From assembly GCA_020635915.1 (NCBI GenBank), contig JACJYU010000002.1, positions 558,001 through 622,000 of the forward strand: 64,000 bases of DNA. Reading direction: 5' to 3'. A program made the translations under genes and the position numbers. The DNA is from Flammeovirgaceae bacterium (lineage in GTDB: Bacteria > Bacteroidota > Bacteroidia > Cytophagales > Cyclobacteriaceae). The notes beneath the pieces are model-generated. The model worked only from the letters and a program-made list of their open reading frames with translations, was not told where the DNA came from and made no database searches. Positions 14,901 to 23,304 of the stretch are shown here, piece by piece (the stretch's first letter is position 1; the number at the start of each line of letters is the position of its first letter).

Positions 14901-17166
14901 CCTGGTGGTGCAAAAAAACGTGGACATAGCCCCGCCACCGCCCGCGCCCACCTTGCCGGGAGCGGCCGCCCTTTGCACAGGTGCCCTTACCCTGGACGCC
15001 AACTCCAATAATTTTCCCGGCTATACCTACCTGTGGTCCACAGGGGATACCACCAAATTATTGACCGTTAACCAACCGGCCATGTTATCGGTGACGAATA
15101 CGGACGCCAACGGCTGTACCTCCACCGCACAAAGCATTGTGGTGGAAAACAGGCCGCAACTGGACCTGGGGCCAGACATCACGATATGTGAAGACAACAA
15201 CACGCCCGCGCTAAACGCGTTCAACCCCGGGGCCTCTTTTGCCTGGACCATCAATGGGGCGCCTGCCAGCACCTCACAGGTACAAGCCGTGGATGTGACC
15301 ACCCCGGGCGTGTTTACCTACGAAGTCACGGTAACGGACCCTATTACCACGTGCACCACCGTGGATTCAAAAACCTATACCATCAATGTTTCCCCTACTT
15401 TTACCCTGTCGGGTACAGGCCCAACTGTTTGCAATGCAGCGGATGGGGATATTTCATTGCAATTAAACACAAGTGCCCCTGCGGGTGGTCCTTACTCCTA
15501 TTTCCTTACCGGCCCTGGCGGTTTTAACCAACAAGGTATCGATCAAACCGCCCCCACCCTGGTGGGCCCAATTGGAGGGCAACGGGCAGGGACATTTTCA
15601 GCTATCGTTACCGATCAAATTTCAGGGTGCACGATTTCGCAAGCCTTTGGGTTAAGTGATCCTGCAGCTTTCACCTTTGACTTCAACGGCACAGACTGCG
15701 ATCCTACCAACATCAATATTACTATTACAAGTGGTGCGCCAACCGCACCTGTCTTGTATAGGTTTACAAATGGCACAACGGGGCAATTTGTGACGACAAC
15801 CGATTTACCAATGGCCTCCCTTTCTCCCGGGGCGGGTGATTATGTGGTGGAAGTCCATGAAAGCAATGGAACAGGCTGCCTCGTCACGGTAAACAAACCG
15901 ATTACGGTGAGCACAAAGACAGTAAATTTTACCGAAAATATTTGTTCCGACCCGGCTACAATAACCGCAGCCCTAGCTGCCCCATTTGGGGCAGGCGCCA
16001 CTTATTCCTGGACTGCCCTCTCCGGGGGCAATATCGTAAGCGGGGGAAGCACGGATCAAATAACCGTGAACGCAAGCGGAACCTACCAGGTAACTGCAAC
16101 TACCGCTGCCGGCTGTGATGTGGTGGATACAAGGGATATTGTTTACGATAATGGGGTCACCCCATCATTCTCTCAAAGCGATGCCTGTGCCGACAACGTA
16201 ATCCTTACGGCCAGCCCAGGCGGGCCTTACACTTATCGTTGGTTTAGGGGGGGCACTTTCCAGCCTGGCCTGCTCGGCCAGCGAATCCCGTTGGGCCTTG
16301 CGGAAAATGGCGCCAACTACTCGGTAACGATTGTCAATGGCGTAAACGGATGTGCCTATAGCTCACCGGTGCAGCCGGTAAACGTGGTGGGCGCGGTGAC
16401 CGCCAGCCTCGTGTCCACACCGGCTTGCGATGATGGCCAGCCCTTTACCCTTACCGCCTCTTCCGTGGCCACGGGCGTGTCCTACTCCTGGTTCGTGGAT
16501 GGCAACGTGGTCCCCAATGAAAATACGGCCACCCTTTCGCGCGTGGAAGAAGGAACCTACCGGGTGGAGGTTTCCAAATTGGTGTGCACGGCCTCGGCAC
16601 AAATGCAGGTGGTCAAAGCCCCTGTACCCGTTGGAAACCTGCCCAATCGCGTGGTCATTTGCGATGACCCTGACAACAACGACCCTGCCACCCGGCAGGT
16701 GGACCTCGACCCGGGGCCGTTCAGCCAATACAATTGGTTTAAAAATGAATTGGCCCTGGGGCAAACCACCCAGGTTTTCACGGCCGACAGCGAAGGGCTG
16801 TACCGGGTGGACATCACCAATTCATTTGGTTGCGTGGCGCCTGACGAAACCGAAGTGCTCAGCCAGTGCATCCCGCGATTGGTGGCGCCCAACGCCTTCC
16901 GGCCTGGCAGCCAGGTGGACTCCAACAAAACGTTTTCGGTGTTTTCCTTCTTTGTCACCGATGATTTTGAGGTCTTTATTTACAATCGATGGGGCGAATT
17001 GGTCTACCATTCCAACGACCGTTTTTTCAAATGGAACGGCACGTACAACAATTCCGGACAGCCCCTTCCCGGGGGCTCTTATGCCTACGTGATAAAATAT
17101 GTCAGCTCCTTCCGCCCCGAACTGGGGGTGCAGGAAAAGCGCGGTGGCGTGGCGTTGTTAAAATAA
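11935..17166 (+). CDS. Giant surface protein with PKD domains and gliding-motility (type B) C-terminal sorting domain
   Basis: 1743 residues with a signal peptide ending near MAYGQ. Two related propeller-like modules start with WYFGN: residues about 36-400 and 567-920. Both carry the GN-x-FY-x-DG-x-VYD type motif (LLFYSDGANVYDG and VIFYTDGDKVYD). Each module is followed by a PKD domain (about 409-475 with AWNFGDGAG, and about 921-985). Residues 990-1640 are a run of Ig-like or SprB-like repeats rich in Thr, Gly and Asp with paired cysteines. The last 99 residues, from VAPNAFRPG to GGVALLK, are the CHU_C/type B sorting domain (FIYNRWGELVYHS, then LPGGSYAYVIKY). It should be exported by the type IX system and held at the cell surface with the divergent PorP/SprF protein. 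Adhesion is inferred. Confidence 0.95.
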   Translation: MNYRIPRVPLNKIFFLFLSCYSIMAYGQELTRSNWYFGNSTDGIRFNRPDNAATLVANQATPFGTGGSAVATDRTNANLLFYSDGANVYDGCHGIMPNGNGLTANSAGNQPTVISAVPGQPGKYFLFTNTANFTAGGAIARSVVDMNLFGNAVFPSPALGDVESKNVAIPGLANRSEGMIVVPHGNNTDFWLITHEVNSQNYSATLIGPSAYAGTFNTITTSGVGLPITVANFAYNAASGKIAVSPQGPNTDALILNFDNATGAFSFDRYIFNTGLPTAGNQMIYDIEWSTSGQYLYLSRHGEAGINADLLQYDYNNPGVTLASILPNPVFRSYGIQYAPDSAIYHLYQATSGGPFLLGKFTSTDSVASRVVYNDMPLGGNDVGATQFPSFLPHEDVVLSVSFTSIGTCQYAPTAFFSVVAPAADSLAWNFGDGAGVGRGPSPIYTYQTSGTFNVSLTAYYQGQVQNVTQPVTITAQPLQLQLVQDTTACRSEFPPPRGSSTPSQFQVTAQVTGGTPASAVWSNGDTGLTLTPDSAGYYYVVVTDVSGCSVYAGVNVKEYGLQDQRANVWYFGNHAGIDFNTLPNPPAPLSNSAMDAPEGTSTISDRNGNVIFYTDGDKVYDRTHTEIATGIGGDPLSAQAALIVPVPNDETLYYIFTTQAIDGTSANELRYSLFDIKPNGGLGAVTQQNILLFAKSTERITANGNWLIAHEYGNNTFRAYPITATGIGDPVYSSIGSDHTFKSPQAGEGYIKLGARNNVAVALSQPGTSNLVELFTLVDSSGRMVNYRKIDLNEPNGQVYGVEFSPAGNKVFATLKGSPGPSAVYEYFLDSLDMPYLRNITPEPTLELGALQTGPDGQIYMAINGSSVLGTIQAVEDTTSNSLVNFSGFTLAGGTNSRLGLPNFTQIISNAVGGPDFSIVGVCFGTPTRFIGTPTDAIDQFQWFFGIGQGGIPFDAPADTSHLYTATGTYTVVMTITNRCLQQEGSPNLVVQKNVDIAPPPPAPTLPGAAALCTGALTLDANSNNFPGYTYLWSTGDTTKLLTVNQPAMLSVTNTDANGCTSTAQSIVVENRPQLDLGPDITICEDNNTPALNAFNPGASFAWTINGAPASTSQVQAVDVTTPGVFTYEVTVTDPITTCTTVDSKTYTINVSPTFTLSGTGPTVCNAADGDISLQLNTSAPAGGPYSYFLTGPGGFNQQGIDQTAPTLVGPIGGQRAGTFSAIVTDQISGCTISQAFGLSDPAAFTFDFNGTDCDPTNINITITSGAPTAPVLYRFTNGTTGQFVTTTDLPMASLSPGAGDYVVEVHESNGTGCLVTVNKPITVSTKTVNFTENICSDPATITAALAAPFGAGATYSWTALSGGNIVSGGSTDQITVNASGTYQVTATTAAGCDVVDTRDIVYDNGVTPSFSQSDACADNVILTASPGGPYTYRWFRGGTFQPGLLGQRIPLGLAENGANYSVTIVNGVNGCAYSSPVQPVNVVGAVTASLVSTPACDDGQPFTLTASSVATGVSYSWFVDGNVVPNENTATLSRVEEGTYRVEVSKLVCTASAQMQVVKAPVPVGNLPNRVVICDDPDNNDPATRQVDLDPGPFSQYNWFKNELALGQTTQVFTADSEGLYRVDITNSFGCVAPDETEVLSQCIPRLVAPNAFRPGSQVDSNKTFSVFSFFVTDDFEVFIYNRWGELVYHSNDRFFKWNGTYNNSGQPLPGGSYAYVIKYVSSFRPELGVQEKRGGVALLK

Positions 17167-17227
17167 CCGGCAGTAAAGGCCCTGGCCACAAAAATAGGGG
17201 CCAAATACAAGGCCGGTTTCATTTTTT
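17166..17227 (+). terminator. Possible terminator after the giant surface protein gene
   Basis: Outer arms ACCGGC (17166-17171) and GCCGGT (17212-17217) enclose a region that can itself pair (GGCCC with GGGGCC) and are followed by a T-rich stretch. The structure begins at the last base of the stop codon. The stem is long and imperfect. Confidence 0.45.
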
Positions 17228-17275
17228 CAAACCGATTGGGTAACTATGTAACCAGGACTTCTAACCCACCAAAAG

Positions 17276-17626
17276 ATGAAAAAACTATTGATCCTTCCAT
17301 TTGTGCTGGTATTGATAACCGTGGCCGATACCCATGCGCAAATTTTCAACACCTCGTTGACCCTGACCGTGCGCGATGACCTGGGCAATACCGTTGAGGG
17401 GGCAACGGTGCAGCTTTTTGGAACGGAGGCCGATTATCTTGCCGAGGTCAACGTGGTGGTGGAAGATGTGACAGACAAAAAAGGCGTGGTCAAGTTCAAA
17501 AAGCTTGAGCCCAAACCCTACTATGTGATCGCGCGCAAAGACGACCTCGACAACTCGGGTGGCGGTGAACAAATCGGGAAGCTGGAGGAAGGCAAATTCA
17601 ACAAAGCCACGGTAATCATACAATAG
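17276..17626 (+). CDS. Small exported protein with a Cna-B/carboxypeptidase-regulatory-like fold
   Basis: 116 residues. The N-terminus MKKLLILPFVLVLITVADTHAQ is a signal peptide with no lipobox cysteine. The mature part has the pattern of a small transthyretin-like or Cna-B-like beta sandwich: LTLTVRDDLGNTVEGATVQL, then VTDKKGVVKFKKLEPKPYYV. Such domains are usually structural and occur in surface proteins of Bacteroidota. It is downstream of the giant surface protein but separated by a possible terminator. It is followed 2 bases after its stop by the Nudix gene. Function is unknown. Confidence 0.82.
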   Translation: MKKLLILPFVLVLITVADTHAQIFNTSLTLTVRDDLGNTVEGATVQLFGTEADYLAEVNVVVEDVTDKKGVVKFKKLEPKPYYVIARKDDLDNSGGGEQIGKLEEGKFNKATVIIQ

Positions 17627-17628
17627 GT

Positions 17629-18180
17629 TTGGACCGGCACCAACTTGAGGAAGAACTGACGCAATACGGCTCCTTCTACCCCGAGGAGCTGTTGTTGGTC
17701 ACGCAGTTCAAGACTTTGCTCAAGCACCCCGCATGCTTCAACAGGGACCATTTGCCGGGGCACATCACCGGCTCGGCATGGATCGCCAATCCTTATTTCA
17801 CAAAAGTGCTGCTGGTGCACCACGCCAAACTCGATAAATGGCTGCAACCCGGTGGCCATGCGGATGGAAACGAAAACGTGATGAACGTGGCCCTCAAAGA
17901 ACTGCAGGAAGAGACCGGCCTTACCCGCGCCAAATTAAACAGGGACTCGATATTTGACATTGACATCCACACCATCCCGGAGCGGGACAGTTTTCCGGAA
18001 CATTTGCACTATGACGTGAGGTTTTTGTTTGCGGCCAACGAAACCGACCCCGTGGCCATTAACCATGAGTCGCATGATATTCAGTGGGTCAACCTCTCGA
18101 AACTGAAAAAGTACAACAACGAAAAGTCAATCCTGAGGATGAAAGAAAAACTGATCCACCTCAATGCTATTTGGAACTAA
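17629..18180 (+). CDS. Nudix hydrolase
   Basis: 183 residues. The Nudix box GGHADGNENVMNVALKELQE followed by ETGL matches G-x5-E-x7-RE-U-x-EE-x-G-U, with lysine in place of the arginine. Nudix enzymes hydrolyse a nucleoside diphosphate linked to another group; the substrate here is not predictable. The start appears to be TTG at 17629, because no ATG or GTG gives the full N-terminal helix. It begins 2 bases after the stop of the preceding gene, which suggests translational coupling. The 3' end overlaps a small convergent membrane-protein gene by 14 bases. Confidence 0.9.
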   Translation: MDRHQLEEELTQYGSFYPEELLLVTQFKTLLKHPACFNRDHLPGHITGSAWIANPYFTKVLLVHHAKLDKWLQPGGHADGNENVMNVALKELQEETGLTRAKLNRDSIFDIDIHTIPERDSFPEHLHYDVRFLFAANETDPVAINHESHDIQWVNLSKLKKYNNEKSILRMKEKLIHLNAIWN

Positions 18181-18328
18181 TTAGCATAATGCCAAATGCG
18201 GCCACTACCATCCAAAACTTGTAAACGGCAATGGCGGGGATCATGATAACGTGAAGGTCCATCAGGACGGCCACCAACACGATTATCACGGCTATAGCCC
18301 TTAAAATTGATCTGGTTTTGTTGCTCAT
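18167..18328 (-). CDS. Small membrane protein, 53 residues, unknown function
   Basis: The frame from ATG at 18328 to TAG at 18167 encodes 53 residues. A short basic head (MSNKTRSILR) is followed by two hydrophobic segments, about residues 11-22 and 27-50, with an LMDLHV break between them. The last 14 bases overlap the end of the Nudix gene on the other strand. No family is recognised. Membrane character and good fit to the gap support it; function unknown. Confidence 0.5.
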   Translation of the reverse strand: MSNKTRSILRAIAVIIVLVAVLMDLHVIMIPAIAVYKFWMVVAAFGIMLISSK

Positions 18329-18383
18329 TGTACATTATAGGTTAAAATCATGGCAAAATAGATTTTAGCTTTGGATTATTAAA

Positions 18384-19325
18384 ATGGCCACAATAGGAAA
18401 AGACATAAGGCAAGCCCAAAAGGCCCTTCTGGAAGGCGGGTTGGTGGCCATTCCCACGGAGACTGTATATGGACTGGCGGCCAACGCCCTGGACCCCGTA
18501 GCGGTAACCAAAATTTTTGTGGCCAAGGAAAGGCCTGCCTTCGACCCGCTCATTGTCCATGTGGCCTCCCTTGAACATGCCCGAGGCCTGGTGAAGGCCA
18601 TTCCCGAAAAGGCAAAAAAGTTGGCCCGCCATTTTTGGCCAGGGCCCCTTACCCTTGTCGTTCCAAAAGAAAACATCATACCAGACATCGTCACCTCAGG
18701 CCTCGATACGGTGGGCATTCGTTGCCCCGCCCACGACCTCACCCTACAACTCCTGGCAGGGCTGCCCTTTCCCCTTGCCGCGCCCAGCGCCAACCCTTTT
18801 GGCTATGTGAGCCCTACCACGGCAGGCCATGTGGCCCACCAATTGGGAAGCAAAATCCAATACATACTCGATGGTGGGCCGTGCCGCATCGGGCTGGAAT
18901 CCACCATTGTAGGCTTCAGCGATGAAGAAGTGGTGGTCTATAGAAAAGGTGGGGCAAGCATGGAAGAAATTTCAAATATTGTGGGGAAGGCATCTTACAG
19001 GGTTACCTCCTCCAACCCGGTGGCCCCGGGGCAACTGGACAGCCATTATGCGCCCCGGAAAAAATTTTTACTGGGCAATATTGACGAACTCAAAAAAAGT
19101 TTCCCTCCGGAAAAAACCGGCATACTGCTATTTAGCGGGAGCCCGGGCCGCAACCAACTGGTGCTTTCCCCCAGCGGGAACATGGAAGAAGCCGCCCGCA
19201 ACCTGTTTGCCGCACTGCGGCAATTCGATCAGATGGACATTGACGTGATATTGGCCGAGCCGGTGCCCGACATGGGCATCGGGGAGGCCATAAACGACCG
19301 CCTCAGAAGGGCGGCCGCAAAATAA
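18384..19325 (+). CDS. L-threonylcarbamoyladenylate synthase (Sua5/TsaC)
   Basis: 313 residues. It makes threonylcarbamoyl-AMP from threonine, bicarbonate and ATP for the t6A37 modification of ANN-decoding tRNAs. The YrdC-type domain (about 1-200) shows GGLVAIPTETVYGLAANAL, the KERP motif in VAKERPAFDPLIVH, the LTLVVPKE strand, and PSANPFGYVSPTTAGHV. The extra C-terminal domain of about 100 residues, joined by a linker with SHYAPRKKF, makes it the longer Sua5 form rather than the short TsaC form. It is upstream of pgk with a 97-base gap. Confidence 0.95.
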   Translation: MATIGKDIRQAQKALLEGGLVAIPTETVYGLAANALDPVAVTKIFVAKERPAFDPLIVHVASLEHARGLVKAIPEKAKKLARHFWPGPLTLVVPKENIIPDIVTSGLDTVGIRCPAHDLTLQLLAGLPFPLAAPSANPFGYVSPTTAGHVAHQLGSKIQYILDGGPCRIGLESTIVGFSDEEVVVYRKGGASMEEISNIVGKASYRVTSSNPVAPGQLDSHYAPRKKFLLGNIDELKKSFPPEKTGILLFSGSPGRNQLVLSPSGNMEEAARNLFAALRQFDQMDIDVILAEPVPDMGIGEAINDRLRRAAAK

Positions 19326-19422
19326 TCCCACACCAAAACCATTCCCGGCCCTTTGCCATAAAAGTATTATTTTCGCCAAAATTTCAATTTCAAACCGTGT
19401 TTGTTTAAAAAAATTTTTCCTT

Positions 19423-20610
19423 ATGAAAACCGTGGACGACATCGACTTCTTTCATAAAAAGGCACTGGTGCGCGTTGATTTCAATGTGCCGCTGGACAAA
19501 AGCACGTTGGAGGTAACAGACGACAACCGTATCAGGGCCACCTTGCCCACCATAAAAAAAATCTTACAGGATGGCGGCAGTTGCATCCTCATGTCGCACC
19601 TGGGAAGGCCCAAAGAGGGCCCTGAAGACCGGTTTTCGCTCAGGCATACGCTTAATACCGCGCGGCAATTGATTGGCGTAAACGTGCAATTTGCAAATGA
19701 CTGCGTTGGCGGGGAAGCGCAGGCAAAGGCAGGGGCCCTAAAACCGGGGGAGGTATTGTTGCTGGAGAACCTGCGTTTTCACAAAGGGGAGGAAAAGGGC
19801 GACCCCGCTTTTGCGGAAAAGCTGTCGAAGTTGGGTGACGTATACGTAAATGACGCATTCGGTACTGCGCACCGCGCCCATGCCTCCACGGCCACCGTGG
19901 CACAATTTTTTAAGGATAAATGTGCAGGCCTGGTGATGGCCGCTGAACTCGCCAATGCCGGCCGTGTGCTCACAAAAGCAAACAAGCCTTTTACGGCCAT
20001 TATGGGCGGGGCAAAAATTTCCGACAAAATATTGATCATCGAGAACCTGCTTGACAAGGTGGACCACCTCATCATCGGGGGTGGCATGGGCTATACCTTC
20101 TTCAAAGCGTTGGGCGGGCAAACCGGCAACTCCCTGGTGGAAGAGGATAAGCTGGGGCTGGCCAAGGACCTTATCCGGCAGGCCAAGGACAAAGGCGTGG
20201 AGCTCCACCTCCCAATGGATTCCATTATTGCCGATAAATTCGATGCCAATGCCAACATTGAAGTGGCAAACAACCATGCCATAAAAGCAGGATGGATGGG
20301 CCTGGACATCGGCCCGCAGGCCGCCAAGGTCTTCAGCGAGGTTATCCTAGCCTCAAAAACCATTTTATGGAATGGGCCGATGGGCGTGTTTGAGATGGAA
20401 AAATTTGAAAAAGGCACCAAAGCCGTGGCGGAGGCCATTGTAAAGGCCACGGAAAAGGGTGCTTTTTCCCTGATTGGAGGCGGGGACTCCGCAGCAGCGG
20501 TGGCGAAGTTCAACTTCAGCGACAAGGTAAGCTATGTGTCCACCGGGGGAGGGGCCTTGTTGGAATACTTTGAAGGCAAGGAATTGCCTGGCGTGAAGGC
20601 CCTGGGATAA
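19423..20610 (+). CDS. pgk: Phosphoglycerate kinase
   Basis: 395 residues. It catalyses reversible phosphate transfer between 1,3-bisphosphoglycerate and ADP in glycolysis. Landmarks are KKALVRVDFNVPLDK near residue 15, MSHLGRPKEGPEDRFSL, LLLENLRFHKGEEKGD, NDAFGTAHRAHAST, FTAIMGGAKISDKI, and the nucleotide-binding GAFSLIGGGDSAAAVAKF. The C-terminus GGGALLEYFEGKELPGVKAL is canonical. It converges on recQ with one base between the stop codons, so transcription of the two must end within the opposite gene or at an unseen site. Confidence 0.98.
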   Translation: MKTVDDIDFFHKKALVRVDFNVPLDKSTLEVTDDNRIRATLPTIKKILQDGGSCILMSHLGRPKEGPEDRFSLRHTLNTARQLIGVNVQFANDCVGGEAQAKAGALKPGEVLLLENLRFHKGEEKGDPAFAEKLSKLGDVYVNDAFGTAHRAHASTATVAQFFKDKCAGLVMAAELANAGRVLTKANKPFTAIMGGAKISDKILIIENLLDKVDHLIIGGGMGYTFFKALGGQTGNSLVEEDKLGLAKDLIRQAKDKGVELHLPMDSIIADKFDANANIEVANNHAIKAGWMGLDIGPQAAKVFSEVILASKTILWNGPMGVFEMEKFEKGTKAVAEAIVKATEKGAFSLIGGGDSAAAVAKFNFSDKVSYVSTGGGALLEYFEGKELPGVKALG

Positions 20611-20611
20611 G

Positions 20612-22516
20612 TTAGGTGGCCCTCAGCACCCAGAATTCATCGTAATTGATTTCATTGGCATCCAGCATTTCCCTAATCACCTCCACCAATAGTTCCTGGT
20701 CGGTGGGGCCTACGGCTTTTTCCAACTCTTCGGAAGTCATGGGCTTTTGTTTTAACAGCAATAGGACCTGGTCGTGGTAATCTTTTGTCTGTGCCCGGTT
20801 TTCCTTTTTTTTCTTTTCCAGGCAAACATCGCAGGCGCCACAGGTATCAAAAACCTCCTCATCGAAATAAGACTGAATGAATTGCGTACGGCACCGGTGG
20901 GATTGTTCCACGTATTCGATCATCGCCTCCATTTTGGCCAAGGCCAGCGCCCTCCTCTCCCCCAGCCGCACGGTATCCAGCGGCAAACGGCCGGCATCCT
21001 GCCGTGGGGTCAAAAATGTGACCTGTGGCTTCCCGCTTGCCGGCTCATAGTCCAGGAACTGCATTTTATGCAACTGGCCCAGTCCTATCCTGGCCTCGGC
21101 AGCGTTCCAGCCCACCGCTTTTCCTATCTGCTGTTCTGAAACACTGACATAAGAAGAGAACAACTCGCCCCCATACAACCGAAGCAAGCCCTTTATCAGT
21201 TGATCGAAATGGCCATTGGCCACCTGGAATTCATACAGCTTTTTCTTCCCCACCAAAAAATGGACCTTTGAAGGGCGGTGGAAACCCTCGTTGAGTTGGA
21301 TGAACCCTTGCTCTTCAAGTTTTTTCAAGGCGGCAAAAGTAGTGATGGGCTTCAGGCCAAAACGATCACAAAAAGCGGACAGGTCGAAATCAAAACTTTC
21401 GCCCATTGCACTTCCTTCCGCAAGTTGCAGGTAATTCGACAACGCCTGGTAGGTGTTTTTCAATACCTCCGCATCCGGTTGGGATTGCCCTACCTTCTCG
21501 CGTACGGCCTTCACATCAATAGGATGGTAAACCACCACGGCATAAGAACGTTTCCCGTCACGTCCGGCCCTTCCGGCTTCCTGGTAGTATGCCTCCAGGG
21601 TTTCCGGGATATCCATGTGGACCACCGTCCTTACATTGGCCTTGTCTATGCCCATGCCAAAAGCGTTGGTCGCCACCACCACGCGGGCTTCCCCTTCAAC
21701 CCATCTCCTTTGGTGTTCGTTCCGCTGGCGGTAATCCAGCCCGGCATGGTAAAAGGTAGCGTCAACCCCGTTCCGGGTAAGCCATTCTGACAGTTTTTCA
21801 GCGGCCCTTCTCGACCTCACATACACGATGGCAGCGCCTTTCACTTTTTGTACTACCCGTAGCAGTTGCTTCTCCTTGTTTTCCGTTTTGCGGGCCACAA
21901 AGGACAAATTTTCCCGCGCGTAACCTTTGGCATAAATGCCCGGGTTTCGCAAAGCCAGCTTGCCCACTATATCTTCCCTTACCTTTTTTGTTGCGGTGGC
22001 CGTCAATGCCATCACCGGCACATCGGGCTTCCATTCCCTTAGGTCGGAAATAAGCAAATAGGATGGGCGAAAGTCATAGCCCCAATGGGAGATGCAATGG
22101 GCTTCGTCAACGGCAATCAGGCATACCGGCACTTTTTGAATCCTAGCCTGGAACATTTCCGTCTGGATGCGCTCCGGGGACAAATACAAAAATTTGATTT
22201 TCCCATAGGCGCAATTGTCAAGGGCCACGTCTATTTCGCTTCGGCCCATACCCGAGTGGACGGCAATGGCCTCAATCCCCCTCCCTCTGAGCTGGCCCAC
22301 CTGGTCCTCCATCAAAGCGATCAGCGGGGTAACCACCAGGCACACCCCCTCCATCAGCAAGGCAGGCACCTGAAAGCAAATGGATTTTCCCCCACCCGTG
22401 GGCAAAAGGGCAAGGGTATCCTTTCCTGCCAACACATGGTTGATAATATCTTCCTGTGGAGGGCGAAACCGGTCATAACCCCAATATTGCCTCAGTATGT
22501 GCCCGGGGGTTTCCAT
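20612..22516 (-). CDS. recQ: ATP-dependent DNA helicase RecQ
   Basis: 634 residues from the ATG at 22516 (METPGHILRQYWGYDRFRP); the open frame extends to 22720 but that part overlaps the neighbouring gene and is not conserved. Motifs include Walker A TGGGKS (40-45), DEAH (137-140) in AVDEAHCISHWGYDFRPSY, MALTATATKKV, and AFGMGIDKANVR. The RecQ-C domain contains the zinc cysteines ending in TCGACDVC. No HRDC domain is evident; the C-terminal 60 residues form a small helical domain instead. It follows the enoyl-CoA hydratase gene by 11 bases on the same strand. Confidence 0.96.
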   Translation of the reverse strand: METPGHILRQYWGYDRFRPPQEDIINHVLAGKDTLALLPTGGGKSICFQVPALLMEGVCLVVTPLIALMEDQVGQLRGRGIEAIAVHSGMGRSEIDVALDNCAYGKIKFLYLSPERIQTEMFQARIQKVPVCLIAVDEAHCISHWGYDFRPSYLLISDLREWKPDVPVMALTATATKKVREDIVGKLALRNPGIYAKGYARENLSFVARKTENKEKQLLRVVQKVKGAAIVYVRSRRAAEKLSEWLTRNGVDATFYHAGLDYRQRNEHQRRWVEGEARVVVATNAFGMGIDKANVRTVVHMDIPETLEAYYQEAGRAGRDGKRSYAVVVYHPIDVKAVREKVGQSQPDAEVLKNTYQALSNYLQLAEGSAMGESFDFDLSAFCDRFGLKPITTFAALKKLEEQGFIQLNEGFHRPSKVHFLVGKKKLYEFQVANGHFDQLIKGLLRLYGGELFSSYVSVSEQQIGKAVGWNAAEARIGLGQLHKMQFLDYEPASGKPQVTFLTPRQDAGRLPLDTVRLGERRALALAKMEAMIEYVEQSHRCRTQFIQSYFDEEVFDTCGACDVCLEKKKKENRAQTKDYHDQVLLLLKQKPMTSEELEKAVGPTDQELLVEVIREMLDANEINYDEFWVLRAT

Positions 22517-22527
22517 CTGCCTATTGT

Positions 22528-23304
22528 TTACCAGGCCACCTTTCCTTTGTTGAGAAAAGCAGCTATACCGCGCTTGCAATCGTCCGTGCCCCTTGCTTGG
22601 GCATTCATCCTGGCAGCATAGTCCAGCCCTTCTTCCAACGACATCGATTGGGACCGGGCAATCATTTGCTTGGTCAGTTCCATTGACTGGGCAGAGTTGT
22701 TTTGTATGAGCCGTTCGCAAAAAGCGGCCACCGCACCGGGCAGTTCTTCGCTGGCAATGATCTTGTTGACCAACCCAAACCGGACGGCCTCCTCCCCGGC
22801 CACCAGTTCACCACCCAAAAGAAGTTGCTTGGCCTTTTGTTCGCCCACTTTTCTAAGCAAAAACACCATCACGATGGCGGGCACAAACCCGATGCGCACT
22901 TCGGTATATCCCATTTTCGCCATTGGGGCTGCAAAAGCAAAGTCACATACGGTCACCAGCCCGCAGCCACCAGCAAGGGCATGGCCCTGCACCTGCGCCA
23001 CCACCACTTTCTTGAGGGTGTACACCTGGAGGAAAAGGTCTTTTAGGTGGATGGAGTCTTTCAAATTTTCCTCATAAGGGTTTTTTTGAAGCTGTTGAAG
23101 GGAGGCAAGGTCTGCACCACTGCAAAACACATCGCCATTGGCCCGCAGCACGACCACCTTTACCTCCGCATCGGCCTCGGCCCGGGCAAGCAGCCCCTTC
23201 AGGTCGGCCACGGTGCTGGCATTAAGTGCGTTCCGTTTTTCCGGACGGTTCAGCGTTAAAAAGCATATCCGGTTTTTTACCTCGTACAATACATTTTCCA
23301 TCAT
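22528..23304 (-). CDS. Enoyl-CoA hydratase/isomerase family protein
   Basis: 258 residues of the crotonase fold. LNRPEKRNALNAS near residue 18 and VFCSGADLASLQ near residue 59 form the CoA and oxyanion-hole region. AGGCGLVTVCDFAFA near residue 111 carries the second oxyanion glycine. The glutamate of GYTEVRIGFVPA near residue 136 is the likely catalytic acid. The substrate cannot be told from sequence; methylglutaconyl-CoA hydratase and short-chain enoyl-CoA hydratase both fit. It starts one base from the end of the ComEC-like gene on the same strand and is followed by recQ, so the three are probably co-transcribed. Confidence 0.93.
   Translation of the reverse strand: MMENVLYEVKNRICFLTLNRPEKRNALNASTVADLKGLLARAEADAEVKVVVLRANGDVFCSGADLASLQQLQKNPYEENLKDSIHLKDLFLQVYTLKKVVVAQVQGHALAGGCGLVTVCDFAFAAPMAKMGYTEVRIGFVPAIVMVFLLRKVGEQKAKQLLLGGELVAGEEAVRFGLVNKIIASEELPGAVAAFCERLIQNNSAQSMELTKQMIARSQSMSLEEGLDYAARMNAQARGTDDCKRGIAAFLNKGKVAW

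Noticed and set aside
12000..16900. Repeat array or CRISPR-like signal within the giant surface gene
   Set aside because: Repeats are protein-level (WYFGN modules, PKD and Ig-like units) and diverged at DNA level; there are no short identical repeats with unique spacers.
16430..17092. Open frame of about 220 codons in another plus-strand frame of the giant gene
   Set aside because: It is an out-of-frame, Pro/Trp/Arg-rich reading of the conserved sorting-domain region.
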